Shown piece after piece: positions 7,029-15,242 of a DNA stretch of 42,759 nucleotides. Position 1 is the stretch's first letter. Each line of letters starts with the position of its first letter. This DNA is from Rhodospirillales bacterium 69-11 (GTDB taxonomy: Bacteria > Pseudomonadota > Alphaproteobacteria > Acetobacterales > Acetobacteraceae): positions 154,154 to 196,912 of the forward strand of contig MKTV01000060.1 of the NCBI GenBank assembly GCA_001898425.1, given 5' to 3'. The translations under genes and the position numbers were made by a program. The notes beneath the pieces are model-generated. The model made no database searches. It was not told where the DNA came from and saw only the letters and a list, made by a program, of their open reading frames with translations.

Positions 7029-8114
7029 ATGGCCGCCGAATCCGGCCCGATCGACGTCGCGTCCGCGCCGGCCGACACGCCGCCGTCGCCACCGTCCTCG
7101 CCGCCCTCGCCGCCCTCGTCGCCCTCGTCGCCCTCGTCGCCCTCGTCGCCCTCGTCGCCTGCGCAGCGCGCCAGGCAACGCCTGCTGCTCGCCGACCGCG
7201 TCAAGACGGAAGCGAACAGCTTCCTCGCGCCGTTGCTGCCGGCCTTGCGCCGCCACTACGACGTGCGTTTCGTCGCCGAACCGCCGAACGAGACCCTGGC
7301 CGCCGCGGTGCGCTGGGCCGACATCGTCTGGCTGGAATGGTGCTGGGATCACGCGGTGTGGGTCACGCGATCCGGCCTGCTGCAGGGCAAGCCCTGCATC
7401 GTCCGGCTGCACTCGATCGAGGCGCTGCAGACCCCCTATCCCTCCCAGGTCGCCTGGAACCATGTCGGCCGGCTTCTGACCGTCGGTGGCGACATCGCGG
7501 ACGTCGTGGCGAAACTCGTGCCCGGGATCGTGCCGCGCCTCTCGATCGTGCCGAACGGGATCGACCTGCAGCGCTTCGCGCCGGGTGATCCCGATCGCTT
7601 CCAGATTGCCTGGGTGGGTCACCTCGAGCCGAAGAAGAACCCGATGCTGCTGCTGCAGGTCGCGCAGCGGCTGCTCGCCTGCGATCCACGCTACGCGATC
7701 CATGTCGCCGGTGCCTTCACCGACCTGCGCACCACGCGCTACCTGGAGCAGATGGTGCCCTCGCTGGGCCTCGGCGGCGCGATCCGGTTCCACGGGCAGG
7801 TGGCCGACATGCCGGCCTGGTACGCGGACAAGGGCGTTCTGCTCTCGACCTCCATGTACGAGAGCTTCGGCCTCAACATCGGCGAAGCCATGGCGGTCGG
7901 CGCCTTCCCCGTGGTCCATGCCTTCCCCGGCGCCGAGGGGCTATGGCCGCGCGAATGCCTGTTCGCGAGCGTGGAGGAAGCGGTCGCGCTGATCCGAACG
8001 GCGCGACCCGGCCTGTATCGGGAGTGGGTGGCCGAACGCTACGGGCTGGACCGCCAGGTCGATGCCGTTCTCGGCATTCTCCGGGAGGTGGCCGGGATTC
8101 CCGTTGCGGCCTGA
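7029..8114 (+). CDS. Glycosyltransferase, GT4-like
   Basis: 361 residues. After a low-complexity Pro/Ser N-terminus (residues 18-44), the rest is a GT-B fold enzyme of GT4 type, which moves a sugar from a nucleotide donor. Visible signatures are SIVPNGIDLQRFAPGD, then IAWVGHLEPKKNPMLLLQVAQRLL, and the donor-binding STSMYESFGLNIGEAMAVGAFPVV, with the usual E-x7-E motif. It lacks membrane segments and is likely cytosolic or peripheral. It is tightly coupled to the FlaG-like gene, so a role in flagellin or surface glycan decoration is plausible but unproven. The real start could lie after the Ser/Pro stretch, but no better initiation site is evident. Confidence 0.85.
   Translation: MAAESGPIDVASAPADTPPSPPSSPPSPPSSPSSPSSPSSPSSPAQRARQRLLLADRVKTEANSFLAPLLPALRRHYDVRFVAEPPNETLAAAVRWADIVWLEWCWDHAVWVTRSGLLQGKPCIVRLHSIEALQTPYPSQVAWNHVGRLLTVGGDIADVVAKLVPGIVPRLSIVPNGIDLQRFAPGDPDRFQIAWVGHLEPKKNPMLLLQVAQRLLACDPRYAIHVAGAFTDLRTTRYLEQMVPSLGLGGAIRFHGQVADMPAWYADKGVLLSTSMYESFGLNIGEAMAVGAFPVVHAFPGAEGLWPRECLFASVEEAVALIRTARPGLYREWVAERYGLDRQVDAVLGILREVAGIPVAA
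7112..7156 (+). repeat. Five perfect 9-bp repeats (GCCCTCGTC) inside the glycosyltransferase
   Basis: Five head-to-tail GCCCTCGTC units, preceded by imperfect ones, encode the Ser-Ser-Pro tract near the N-terminus. Unit changes keep the frame, so they would alter linker length rather than switch the gene off. Confidence 0.9.
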
Positions 8115-8225
8115 CGGGTGCGGTGACGCCCCACCCGCCCCGCGGCGGCTCCGAGCACGCGCCGCCCCCATGTTCGGCGATCCGCGGCCGGTGACCGGGA
8201 CCGGTGGCCCGTGACCCGCACGCTC

Positions 8226-8263
8226 GTGCCCCGTGCCCCGTGCCCCGTGCCCCGTGCCCCGTG
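8226..8263. repeat. Five tandem 7-bp repeats (GTGCCCC) between convergent genes
   Basis: Five perfect GTGCCCC units followed by a partial GTG sit between the convergent ends of the GT4 and GT41 genes. There is no coding function. No U-tract accompanies them, so they do not look like a classical terminator. Confidence 0.85.
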
Positions 8264-8290
8264 ACGAACGAATCCGGCGCGGGGGCGCGC

Positions 8291-10789
8291 TCAAGACGCC
8301 GGTTGCGACGATCCGCCGGCCGCGTGCTGCGCGCACCACGTCGCCCAGGCCTGGCGCAGCGCCGCCGCGAAGCCGCGCCCGAACCGCGGCGCGTCACACA
8401 GCGGGCTCGCCCGCACGCGATCACGCAGGCCGCTGCGCAGCGCTGCCAACGCCGCCACGTCGCGCGCCTTCGCGATCGCCAGTGCCACATACGCCTCGCG
8501 GCTGCCGGCAACCCAGTCGTCCAGCCCCGCATTGCACAAATGACTGACGGAATGGCGCGACGCGAAGATTTCCCCGGCGAGCGCCACGGTCGGCACGCCC
8601 ATCCAAAGCGCCTCGCACGTGGTCAGCCCACCGGAATAGGGGAACGGATCGAGGGCGATATCCACATCGTTGTACTCGCGCAGGAAGGCGCGATGGCCCG
8701 ATCCGCCGCGCAGGTCCAGCCGGTCCGCATCCACACCCAACGCGACGAAGGCGGCCCGCAGGCGCGCCGCCGTCGCCTCGTCCGCGAACTGGTGCGTCTT
8801 CAGGATCAGCCGAGCGGCCGGCAGGGCGGAGAGGATCTCCGCCCAGGCCGCGATCGTTGCAGGCGTAACCTTCGCCAGGTTGTTGAAGCACCCGAAGGTG
8901 ACATGCCCGCGCGCCAGCGCCGGGAGCGGCACGAGGTCGGGGGCATAGGGCGGCGGGCTGTAGCAGACATACCCGTCGGGCAGGCGCAGCAGCCGCTCCG
9001 CATAGAACGGTTCGAAACCGGCGGGCGTCTCCCACCGGTCCGTCAGCAGCCAGTCCATCTCCGCCAGTCCGGAGCTGTGGTTCTGCATGCCGACCCACTT
9101 GATCTGCACCGGGGCGAGCCGGTGGGCGCAGGCCGGCATCCGTCCCGCATCGCCATAGCCGCCGAGATCGATGAGCACGTCGATCCCCTGCTCCCGCGCG
9201 CAGCGGGCGAGCGCCACGTCGTCGAGCAGGTCGATGTCGATCCACCGCCCCGCCACGGCGCGGAACCGCTGCGCAAGCGGGTCGCCGGCGGCGCCGTTCT
9301 GCACCAGGCAGACCAGCTCGAACGCGGCGGGCGGCAGCATCTCGAACGCCGCGACCGTCAGCCAGCCCACCGGGTGGCTGCGCAGCGTGCCGGACAGCAA
9401 CCCCACCACGAGCCGCCGCTCCGGATCGGGGACGTTGTGGAACGGCGGCAAGCTCTCACGCGGCAGCCGCGCGCTGCACGCGCGCAACGCTGCAAGCAAG
9501 CGCGTGCCGTCGACACCTTCCGCATACGGCAGGGTGTTGCACAGCGTGCGGCGCGGTAGCACCGCCTCGGGATCCAGCCGGACCGCCGCCTCGGCGAGCG
9601 CGACCGCCTCGGCCTGCAGGCCGACGCAAGCGGTGGCGTTGGCGAGATTGCACAGCACCGGCACGCTGTCCCCATGTTCGGAGCGCAGCGCCGACAGGAT
9701 CTCCCGCGCTTCCGCATGCCGGTGCATGCGCATCAGCACCGCGGCGAGATCGTTGCGCAGCCGGGGATTACCTGGATCCCGGTCCGCGGCCCGACGCAAC
9801 GCGTCTTCCGCCTCGCGCAGCCGATTGGCATGCGCCAGCACACCGCCCAGCAGCGCCACGGGCATCGCGGCCTCGGGCGCGAGCGCCACCGCCACCTCGA
9901 ACGCGTCGATCGCCGCCGCACGCTGGCCCAGCCGCGCCAGCGCCACGCCACGCGCCGTGTGCAGCGCGGCGTCGAGGGGGGACTCCTGCACGGCGACCTC
10001 CAGCCGCGCGAGTTCGGCCTCGAGCTCGCCGGCGAGGGAGGCGGCCTCGACCGCGTGCAGGGCGTAGTCCAGCACGTCCGGCGCGAGACGTTGCGCGGTG
10101 ACGAAACTCGCGAGCGCGAGCGATGCCGCCTCGGTCGCCAGCAACGCCAGGCCCAGCGTGTCCCAGGCCTCGGCATTGGCCGGATTCACGCCGCAGCAGC
10201 GCAGCAGCAGGACGCGCGCCTCCTCCGCCGCGCCGCGGGCGATCAGCAGGCCGGACAGGGCGACCAGCGCCTCCTCCCGGCGCGGATTGCGGTCCAGCAC
10301 CTCCCGGTAGGCGGCTTCCGCCGCCGCCATGTCGCCGCCCGCGCGCAGGCTCTCGGCAAGGCGCAGTACCGGTTCGTCCCAGTCGGGCCGCGACGCGGCG
10401 AGCCGGCGCATCTGCGCCCGTGCCCGCGCCACGTCCCCGGCGCGGTCCTCGGCGATCGCCAGGTTGAGGACGGTCACCGGACTGCCGTCGCCGAGGGCGA
10501 CCGCGGTGCGCAGGGCCGTCAGCGCCTCGGCGAAGTCCCCGGCCGCAAGCAGGTCGATGCCACGCGCGAGGTGATGCGCCGGGTCGAGGAGCCGGTCCGC
10601 CCCATCCCGCCCGTCCGCCGTCGAGCGAACCGGGTCCGCAGGTTCGGAGGCGGCGGAACCAGGGGGGGTGGGACCAGCGGGGGTGGGACCAGCAACGGGC
10701 ACCTCCGGAGTCGACGCCGCGCGCACGGAAGGAGCGGCGCCGTCCGGACGAGCGGCTCGGAGCGCAAGGGCGGCCGCGGCGTCAGCCAT
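8291..10789 (-). CDS. TPR-GT41 glycosyltransferase (OGT/SPINDLY-like), candidate flagellin glycosyltransferase
   Basis: 832 residues. An N-terminal disordered stretch is followed by a long array of tetratricopeptide repeats (roughly residues 65-400). The C-terminal catalytic region (about 430-820) is of the O-GlcNAc transferase/SPINDLY type: VVGLLSGTLRSHPVGWL, IDVLIDLGGYGDAGRMPACAHRLAPVQ, VTFGCFNNLAKVTP, and DIALDPFPYSGGLTTCEALWMGVPTV. Such enzymes glycosylate Ser/Thr of proteins; Caulobacter FlmG, with a similar architecture, modifies flagellin. The start overlaps the stop of the upstream methyltransferase (ATGGCTGA), suggesting translational coupling, and the pair follows flbT-flaF. The donor sugar cannot be inferred. 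Confidence 0.88.
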   Translation of the reverse strand: MADAAAALALRAARPDGAAPSVRAASTPEVPVAGPTPAGPTPPGSAASEPADPVRSTADGRDGADRLLDPAHHLARGIDLLAAGDFAEALTALRTAVALGDGSPVTVLNLAIAEDRAGDVARARAQMRRLAASRPDWDEPVLRLAESLRAGGDMAAAEAAYREVLDRNPRREEALVALSGLLIARGAAEEARVLLLRCCGVNPANAEAWDTLGLALLATEAASLALASFVTAQRLAPDVLDYALHAVEAASLAGELEAELARLEVAVQESPLDAALHTARGVALARLGQRAAAIDAFEVAVALAPEAAMPVALLGGVLAHANRLREAEDALRRAADRDPGNPRLRNDLAAVLMRMHRHAEAREILSALRSEHGDSVPVLCNLANATACVGLQAEAVALAEAAVRLDPEAVLPRRTLCNTLPYAEGVDGTRLLAALRACSARLPRESLPPFHNVPDPERRLVVGLLSGTLRSHPVGWLTVAAFEMLPPAAFELVCLVQNGAAGDPLAQRFRAVAGRWIDIDLLDDVALARCAREQGIDVLIDLGGYGDAGRMPACAHRLAPVQIKWVGMQNHSSGLAEMDWLLTDRWETPAGFEPFYAERLLRLPDGYVCYSPPPYAPDLVPLPALARGHVTFGCFNNLAKVTPATIAAWAEILSALPAARLILKTHQFADEATAARLRAAFVALGVDADRLDLRGGSGHRAFLREYNDVDIALDPFPYSGGLTTCEALWMGVPTVALAGEIFASRHSVSHLCNAGLDDWVAGSREAYVALAIAKARDVAALAALRSGLRDRVRASPLCDAPRFGRGFAAALRQAWATWCAQHAAGGSSQPAS

Positions 10790-12239
10790 CGTGGCGGACG
10801 CGCTCCAGCACGACGAAGAACCCGTCGACCGGAACCTCCGCCTCGTAGCGGATGACCCCGCGCTCGAACACGCGGATTTCGAACCCGGCCTGCGTCGCGC
10901 AGCCGGCGAGGTACTCGGCGTGGTGCACGTAGCGGCCCTGGCGCAGCAGCGCCCATCTTCCATCGCCGGGCAGGGTGCCATCCGCGTGCGGCAGCAGCTC
11001 CTCGGTCGACAGCATGAACCAGCCGCCGGGCTCCAGCCGCGCATGCACCGCCTGCATCAGCTCCTCCAACGCGCCGAAATAGCAGACGACGTCACCCGCC
11101 AGGATCAGCGGCCACCGCGCCTCGCCATCGGCGAGCGCGGTCATCACGTCCTCCTGCCGCAGATGGGCGTAGAGACCCTTGGCCGCCGCCTGCGCCAGCA
11201 TGCGGCCCGAGAGGTCCACGCCGGTGAGCGGGCCGACCGCCATGTCGCTGATCGCCAGCGCGACCAGTCCCGTCCCGCAGCCGAGGTCCAGCGCCGGCCC
11301 CAGCCGCTCCCCGGACTGCAGCCGCGGATGGGCGGCGAGCAGCCGGCGGAACACGCCGGGCACGCGATAGCCGAGGGAGATGAGGTGCGACTCGAACCGG
11401 TCGGCATAGCCGTCGAACACCGTCTCGAGATACGCCGCCGGGGCGCGCGTGCCACTCGGCAGGTTCCCGGCCGCGGCGGCGAGATGCCGGACATACGGGT
11501 CGCCGGGGCCGAGCTTGAGGGCTTCGGCGTAGGCGCCGGCGGCTTCGGCGTGGCGGCCGAGGCTCGACAGGGCGTGGCCGCGCAGGCCGAACGTGCAGGC
11601 ATCCGCGATGCCGGCGATCCGCGCCGCCTCGCACAGCCGGTCGGCCTGCGCGAAGTCGCGGCGGCGGATGCACAGCAGGATCGCGGCGTTGCGCAGCGCC
11701 ACGCTTGCCGGGACGGCGGCGATGCCGTGCTCCAGCACCGCCATGGCCGCGTCCAGATCGCCCAATGCGGCATGCGCGTTCGCCAGCGCTTCCCGAAACG
11801 CCGGCTCGGACGGACACGCCTCCACCGCCTCCGCAAGGCAGGCTGCGGCGTCATGCGGCCGGCCGAGTTCCAGCATGAACACGCCCAGCATCGCCTTCGC
11901 CACCGGATCGGCGCGGTCGAGGATCACGGCTTCGGCCACGTCGCGCGTCGCGCCTTCCAGGTCGCCCAGCCGGTGGCGGATCTCCGCGCGCGTGATCCGC
12001 AGGCCGGCATGGTCGGGGGTGCGCGTCACCGCCTCGTCCAGATCGCTCCGCGCCTGGTCCAGCGTGCCGTCCTGCATGGCGAGCCGCGCGCCCAGTCGCG
12101 CCAGGGTCGGCGTGGGCGGGCCCAGCCGGCGGGCGGCGACGAGAAGCGGCCGCGCGGCGGCGGGCCGGCCGGCATCGATCAGCAGGGCGGCCTTCTGCAG
12201 CAGGGCATCGGCATCGGCGGTGGTGTGCACGCGTTCCAT
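10782..12239 (-). CDS. TPR protein with C-terminal SAM methyltransferase domain
   Basis: 485 residues. The N-terminal two thirds consist of tetratricopeptide repeats (about residues 10-270). The C-terminal part is a class I methyltransferase with motif I LDLGCGTGLVALAIS and the downstream VDLSGRMLAQAAAKGLY and LILAGDVVCYFGALEELM segments. GGGAG lies six bases before the ATG. It starts 36 bases after the DUF1217 gene and overlaps the GT41 gene by eight bases. The paired TPR arrays suggest that both enzymes act on the same protein or complex, possibly flagellin, as consecutive modification steps. The substrate could also be a glycan or lipid intermediate; the sequence does not decide. Confidence 0.85.
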   Translation of the reverse strand: MERVHTTADADALLQKAALLIDAGRPAAARPLLVAARRLGPPTPTLARLGARLAMQDGTLDQARSDLDEAVTRTPDHAGLRITRAEIRHRLGDLEGATRDVAEAVILDRADPVAKAMLGVFMLELGRPHDAAACLAEAVEACPSEPAFREALANAHAALGDLDAAMAVLEHGIAAVPASVALRNAAILLCIRRRDFAQADRLCEAARIAGIADACTFGLRGHALSSLGRHAEAAGAYAEALKLGPGDPYVRHLAAAAGNLPSGTRAPAAYLETVFDGYADRFESHLISLGYRVPGVFRRLLAAHPRLQSGERLGPALDLGCGTGLVALAISDMAVGPLTGVDLSGRMLAQAAAKGLYAHLRQEDVMTALADGEARWPLILAGDVVCYFGALEELMQAVHARLEPGGWFMLSTEELLPHADGTLPGDGRWALLRQGRYVHHAEYLAGCATQAGFEIRVFERGVIRYEAEVPVDGFFVVLERVRHDG

Positions 12240-12274
12240 GCGGGGCTCCCGTTTTTGAGCCGTGGGGACGAGGA

Positions 12275-13159
12275 TCAGACGAGCAGTCCGCGCGCCTGCG
12301 CGGCGAGGCTCGTGAGGGCGAAGGCCGTGCCGCCGGCGCTGCCGGTCGCGGCGGTGCCGCCGGGAGCCGTGGCGCCGATGCCGGCCGCGGCGATCAGGTA
12401 GCGGTGCGCGAAGCTCTCGACGAATTTCGGGTCGCGCAGCTTCGTGAGGTCCAGCCGGGTGGTGATCGCCTTGGCCTGCGCGTCCAGCGGCTGGAACGCG
12501 ATCTCGGCCGGGACGCCCAGCGCCTTGGTGACCACCTCGCGCAGCACCTTGTTGCCCAGGATGTCGTAGACCGACCCGACCTGCGCCGCCTGCGCGCGGA
12601 AGGTCAGCGCGTTGGACAGGCCCGGCGTCGTCTTGTCGAGCGACTCCCGCCACGCGATCTCGGCGTAGCCGTCCGCCACCGCCTGGATCACCTTGGGATC
12701 CTTGATGACGGCCAGACCCTTGTTGGCGAAGTCGTATGTCGCCGCGACGGACTTCCATCGCGTGTCCGACAGCGTGTTGGCCAGCGATTTCGGGTCCGTG
12801 GTGTCGGAGCGGAGGGCCCGCTTCGCGAGCGCGGTGTAGGCGGACTGGTCGCCCAGCCCGTTGGCCCGCAGCAGCACCTGCATCACCGCGCGATCGGACA
12901 GCAGCGCATCGACGCTGCCCGCCTTGGCGACACCGGACCGGAAGGCGGCGATGGCGCGCTTGATCTCCGGTTGCTGCGCGGTGATCGCGACCTGCTTCGT
13001 CTCGTTCCGTTCGGCGTTGCGCAGGGCCGTCGCGGGCGGGATCACGCTCCCCGTCGCTCCGGCGCGGCCGTACAGCACGTCGAGCAGCGACGGGGTGGCC
13101 GCGTTGCCGCCGAACAGCCCGACCAGGTTGACGCCGTAGATGCCGCTCGTCGTGCTCAT
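12275..13159 (-). CDS. DUF1217 flagellar-associated protein
   Basis: 294 residues resembling DUF1217 proteins, found in alphaproteobacterial flagellar clusters and of uncertain function. Visible features are a helical, Ala/Lys-rich body with FRSGVAKAGSVDALLSDRAVMQVLLRANGL, KRALRSDTTDPKSLANTLSDTRW and YREVVTKALGVP-like segments that recur through the protein (KVLREVVTKALGVPAEIAFQ). There is no signal peptide or membrane helix. It lies 74 bases downstream of flaF and 35 upstream of the TPR-methyltransferase, so it probably shares their transcript. Confidence 0.8.
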   Translation of the reverse strand: MSTTSGIYGVNLVGLFGGNAATPSLLDVLYGRAGATGSVIPPATALRNAERNETKQVAITAQQPEIKRAIAAFRSGVAKAGSVDALLSDRAVMQVLLRANGLGDQSAYTALAKRALRSDTTDPKSLANTLSDTRWKSVAATYDFANKGLAVIKDPKVIQAVADGYAEIAWRESLDKTTPGLSNALTFRAQAAQVGSVYDILGNKVLREVVTKALGVPAEIAFQPLDAQAKAITTRLDLTKLRDPKFVESFAHRYLIAAAGIGATAPGGTAATGSAGGTAFALTSLAAQARGLLV

Positions 13160-13233
13160 CGTCCGCCGCTTGCCTCGCTCGTCACTCGCCGCGTGGCCCG
13201 TTCCGTCCGCCGCCCGGCCTCTCCGCCGCGTCG

Positions 13234-13575
13234 TCAGTCGGTCAGGCCGGCGACGAAGCTCTCGTTGATCGAGATCAGGAAGTCGAAGTCGGGCGTGTCG
13301 CGGTCCATCTCCCGCTGGACGGCGAGGCCGACCGACAGGATGGAGGCCCGCAAGGCTTCGGGCAGCGTGTTGCCCGGATCGCGCATCAGGTCGTGCACGG
13401 TCATCCACAGGCGGCGGTTGTCGGCCAGCGCGCGGATGCGTGGCAGCGGGCCGGCGTCGCGCGCGGCCTTCAGGACACCGACGGCATGGCGGAAGACGTC
13501 CGCTTCCTGCTGACGCTGGGAACGATGGACGGTGGCGGCCTCATAGGCGCGGGCCGCCTGGATGCTGGTCTGCAT
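13234..13575 (-). CDS. flaF: Flagellar biosynthesis regulator FlaF
   Basis: 113 residues, normal for FlaF, a small cytosolic protein needed for flagellin production and secretion in alphaproteobacteria and acting opposite FlbT. It opens with MQTSIQAARAYEAATVHRSQRQQEADVFRHAV and contains ADNRRLWMTVHDLMRDPGNTLPEALRASILSVGLAVQREMD, the family core. AGGGAC lies upstream of the chosen ATG. Its first 35 bases overlap the end of flbT, indicating coupled translation. Confidence 0.9.
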   Translation of the reverse strand: MQTSIQAARAYEAATVHRSQRQQEADVFRHAVGVLKAARDAGPLPRIRALADNRRLWMTVHDLMRDPGNTLPEALRASILSVGLAVQREMDRDTPDFDFLISINESFVAGLTD

Positions 13576-14035
13576 GGCTGTGCTGGGTCCCTGTGAGGTG
13601 AGTGTCGGCCTGTCCCCTGGGGACGAAGCCTGGCCGGTCCGGCGTGCGCCCCAGCACCGCATCCTCGTGGCGGATGATCCGCCGCGCGAGCTTCAGCGCC
13701 AGGTAGCAATCGTCGGCCTCGGCCGCCGCCAATGCGCGATCGAGGATGTCGCGGGCGAGCGTGGACGTGGTCGCGGACTTGAACGCGGCGATCAGGGTGC
13801 GGGCGGCGTCCAGACCGGCCGGCCGCTCCTCCTCCGCGCCGATATAGGCGGATTGCAGGGCGAAATAGATCCGACGCGCCGGGCTGTCCGCCTGGTCGGG
13901 CGGCATGATCTGCTTGCCGAACAGGAAGCGCGCCTTGGCCGTCAGCTCGATCCGCGACTTGGTGCGGAACCGGATGGGTGCGCCGTTGACGATCATCACT
14001 TCGCCTTGGCGCAACTCGAGGACCAGATTCGACAT
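13541..14035 (-). CDS. flbT: Flagellin translation repressor FlbT
   Basis: 164 residues. FlbT binds the flagellin mRNA leader and limits its translation until the hook is complete. The N-terminal signature LVLELRQGEVMIVNGAPIRFRTKSRIELTAKARFLFGKQIM is characteristic, followed by the helical part PARRIYFALQSAYIG and ALAAAEADDCYLALKLARRIIRHED. It is somewhat longer than many FlbT proteins because the C-terminus runs into flaF. The flagellin gene lies upstream on the same strand (246 bases between), so regulator and target are adjacent. Confidence 0.92.
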   Translation of the reverse strand: MSNLVLELRQGEVMIVNGAPIRFRTKSRIELTAKARFLFGKQIMPPDQADSPARRIYFALQSAYIGAEEERPAGLDAARTLIAAFKSATTSTLARDILDRALAAAEADDCYLALKLARRIIRHEDAVLGRTPDRPGFVPRGQADTHLTGTQHSHADQHPGGPRL

Positions 14036-14281
14036 GCGCCCCTTCCTGGTTCGCTGACCTGCTGCCCATGGCGGACGGGATGCCGCAGCGCGGAGCCGCG
14101 TGTCGCGCGGATGCAGTGCGCATCCCCGGACGGGCGGTCGGTGCGAGGCGGCGTGCTCGTCTGCCTTGCGTCGTTCGACGCGACCTCTCGAAGCGTCGAC
14201 CGGCTTCCTGCCGGCCTCTCCTACGGGACCGGAGCGCGGAGCGAGCGTCCTGCCCGCCCCATGCCCACGGGTCGTCACGGC

Positions 14282-15133
14282 TTACTTGAACAGGCTCAGC
14301 AGCGTCTGCGGCGCCTGGTTCGCCAGCGACAGGGACTGCGTGCCCAGCTGCTGACGGATCTGCAGCGCCTGGAGCTGCGCCGATTCCTTCGCCAGGTCGG
14401 CATCCACCAACGCACCGAGACCGCTGTTGAGCGCATCGATCTTGTCGTTGTTGTAGCTGATCTGGTTGGCGACGTAGTTGATCGAGGAGCCCACCGAGTT
14501 CAGCGCGCGACCGACCGAGTTCATCATGTTGATGAACGTGCCGCTCGCGGTGATCAGCGCCGCGATCGTCGCCGCCGCGTCCATGTCGGTGGTCGTGAAG
14601 GCGATCGAGCCATACAGCGCCGATCCGCCGAACGTCGCGATGCCGTAGGACGAGCCGGACTCGTTGCGCGCCACCGCCACGCGGGCGAAGGTGCCGTTGC
14701 TGCCGGTCAGGTCGCCGATCAGCGTCTTGCCGTTGTAGCTGGCGTCCTGGATGAACGTCTTCACGTTCGACAGCAGCGAGTTGTACTGGTTCTCGTAGTT
14801 CGTGCGGTCGGACCCCTGCACGTTGCCGTCCGACAACTTCACCAGCACGTCGCGCATTTTCGCCATCGTGTTGGAGATGTTCGTCAGGCCCGACTGCGTG
14901 GTGCTGAGCAGGCCCTGGACGTTGCCCAACTGCTGGTTGGCGCTGGTCAGCGCGCCGACGGTGGAGCGTACCCCCTGGGCGACCGCGAAGGCAGCGCCGT
15001 CGTCCGTCGAATCCGCCACGCGATAGCCCGTGGAGACCCGCTTCTGAACGTTCGACAGCTCCTGGTTGGTCTTGTTCAGCGATTGCAGCGCGATCATCGC
15101 GCCGACATTGGTGATGACCGAGTTCAGGGACAT
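14282..15133 (-). CDS. Flagellin
   Basis: 283 residues, a short flagellin. The conserved N-terminal D0/D1 region (NVGAMIALQSLNKTNQELSNVQKRVSTGYRVADSTDDGAAFAVAQ) and C-terminal region (DALVDADLAKESAQLQALQIRQQLGTQSLSLANQAPQTLLSLF-like) are intact. The variable middle is brief and Ser/Thr-rich (residues about 140-190), offering O-glycosylation sites. There is no Cys or Trp. GAGAGGG lies ahead of the ATG. It is the only flagellin in the window and sits between flgL and flbT. A motif shared with the FlaG-like gene lies 78 bases upstream of its start codon. Confidence 0.95.
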   Translation of the reverse strand: MSLNSVITNVGAMIALQSLNKTNQELSNVQKRVSTGYRVADSTDDGAAFAVAQGVRSTVGALTSANQQLGNVQGLLSTTQSGLTNISNTMAKMRDVLVKLSDGNVQGSDRTNYENQYNSLLSNVKTFIQDASYNGKTLIGDLTGSNGTFARVAVARNESGSSYGIATFGGSALYGSIAFTTTDMDAAATIAALITASGTFINMMNSVGRALNSVGSSINYVANQISYNNDKIDALNSGLGALVDADLAKESAQLQALQIRQQLGTQSLSLANQAPQTLLSLFK

Positions 15134-15211
15134 GGTATCTTACCCTCTCTGCCCATGGTTACGCATGCCCCCGCCTTTTGCGGGCACGGTCGCCATCCTG
15201 GACCACCAGGG

Positions 15212-15222
15212 GTTAACGACCG
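15212..15222 (-). promoter_or_regulatory. CGGYCGTTAAC motif upstream of flagellin
   Basis: On the minus strand the sequence reads CGGTCGTTAAC and ends 78 bases before the flagellin ATG, matching the motif and spacing at 6512-6522. The bases that follow (CCCTGG) make TTAACC, a CtrA half-site. No sigma-54 site with correct GG-N10-GC spacing was found between it and the ATG. Confidence 0.4.
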
Positions 15223-15242
15223 ATGAAGGACGCCGCCGTGCA

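Noticed and set aside
8204-9559. Long plus-strand frame opposite the GT41 gene
   Set aside because: Antisense to clear TPR/GT41 coding sequence; Arg/Gln-rich composition typical of shadow frames in GC-rich DNA.
14036-14281. Sigma-54 promoter before flbT
   Set aside because: I searched for GG-N10-GC with flanking consensus on the minus strand and found none.
15134-15211. Sigma-54 promoter before flagellin
   Set aside because: The nearest candidates have GG-N11-GC or GG-N9-GC spacing, which does not support sigma-54 binding.
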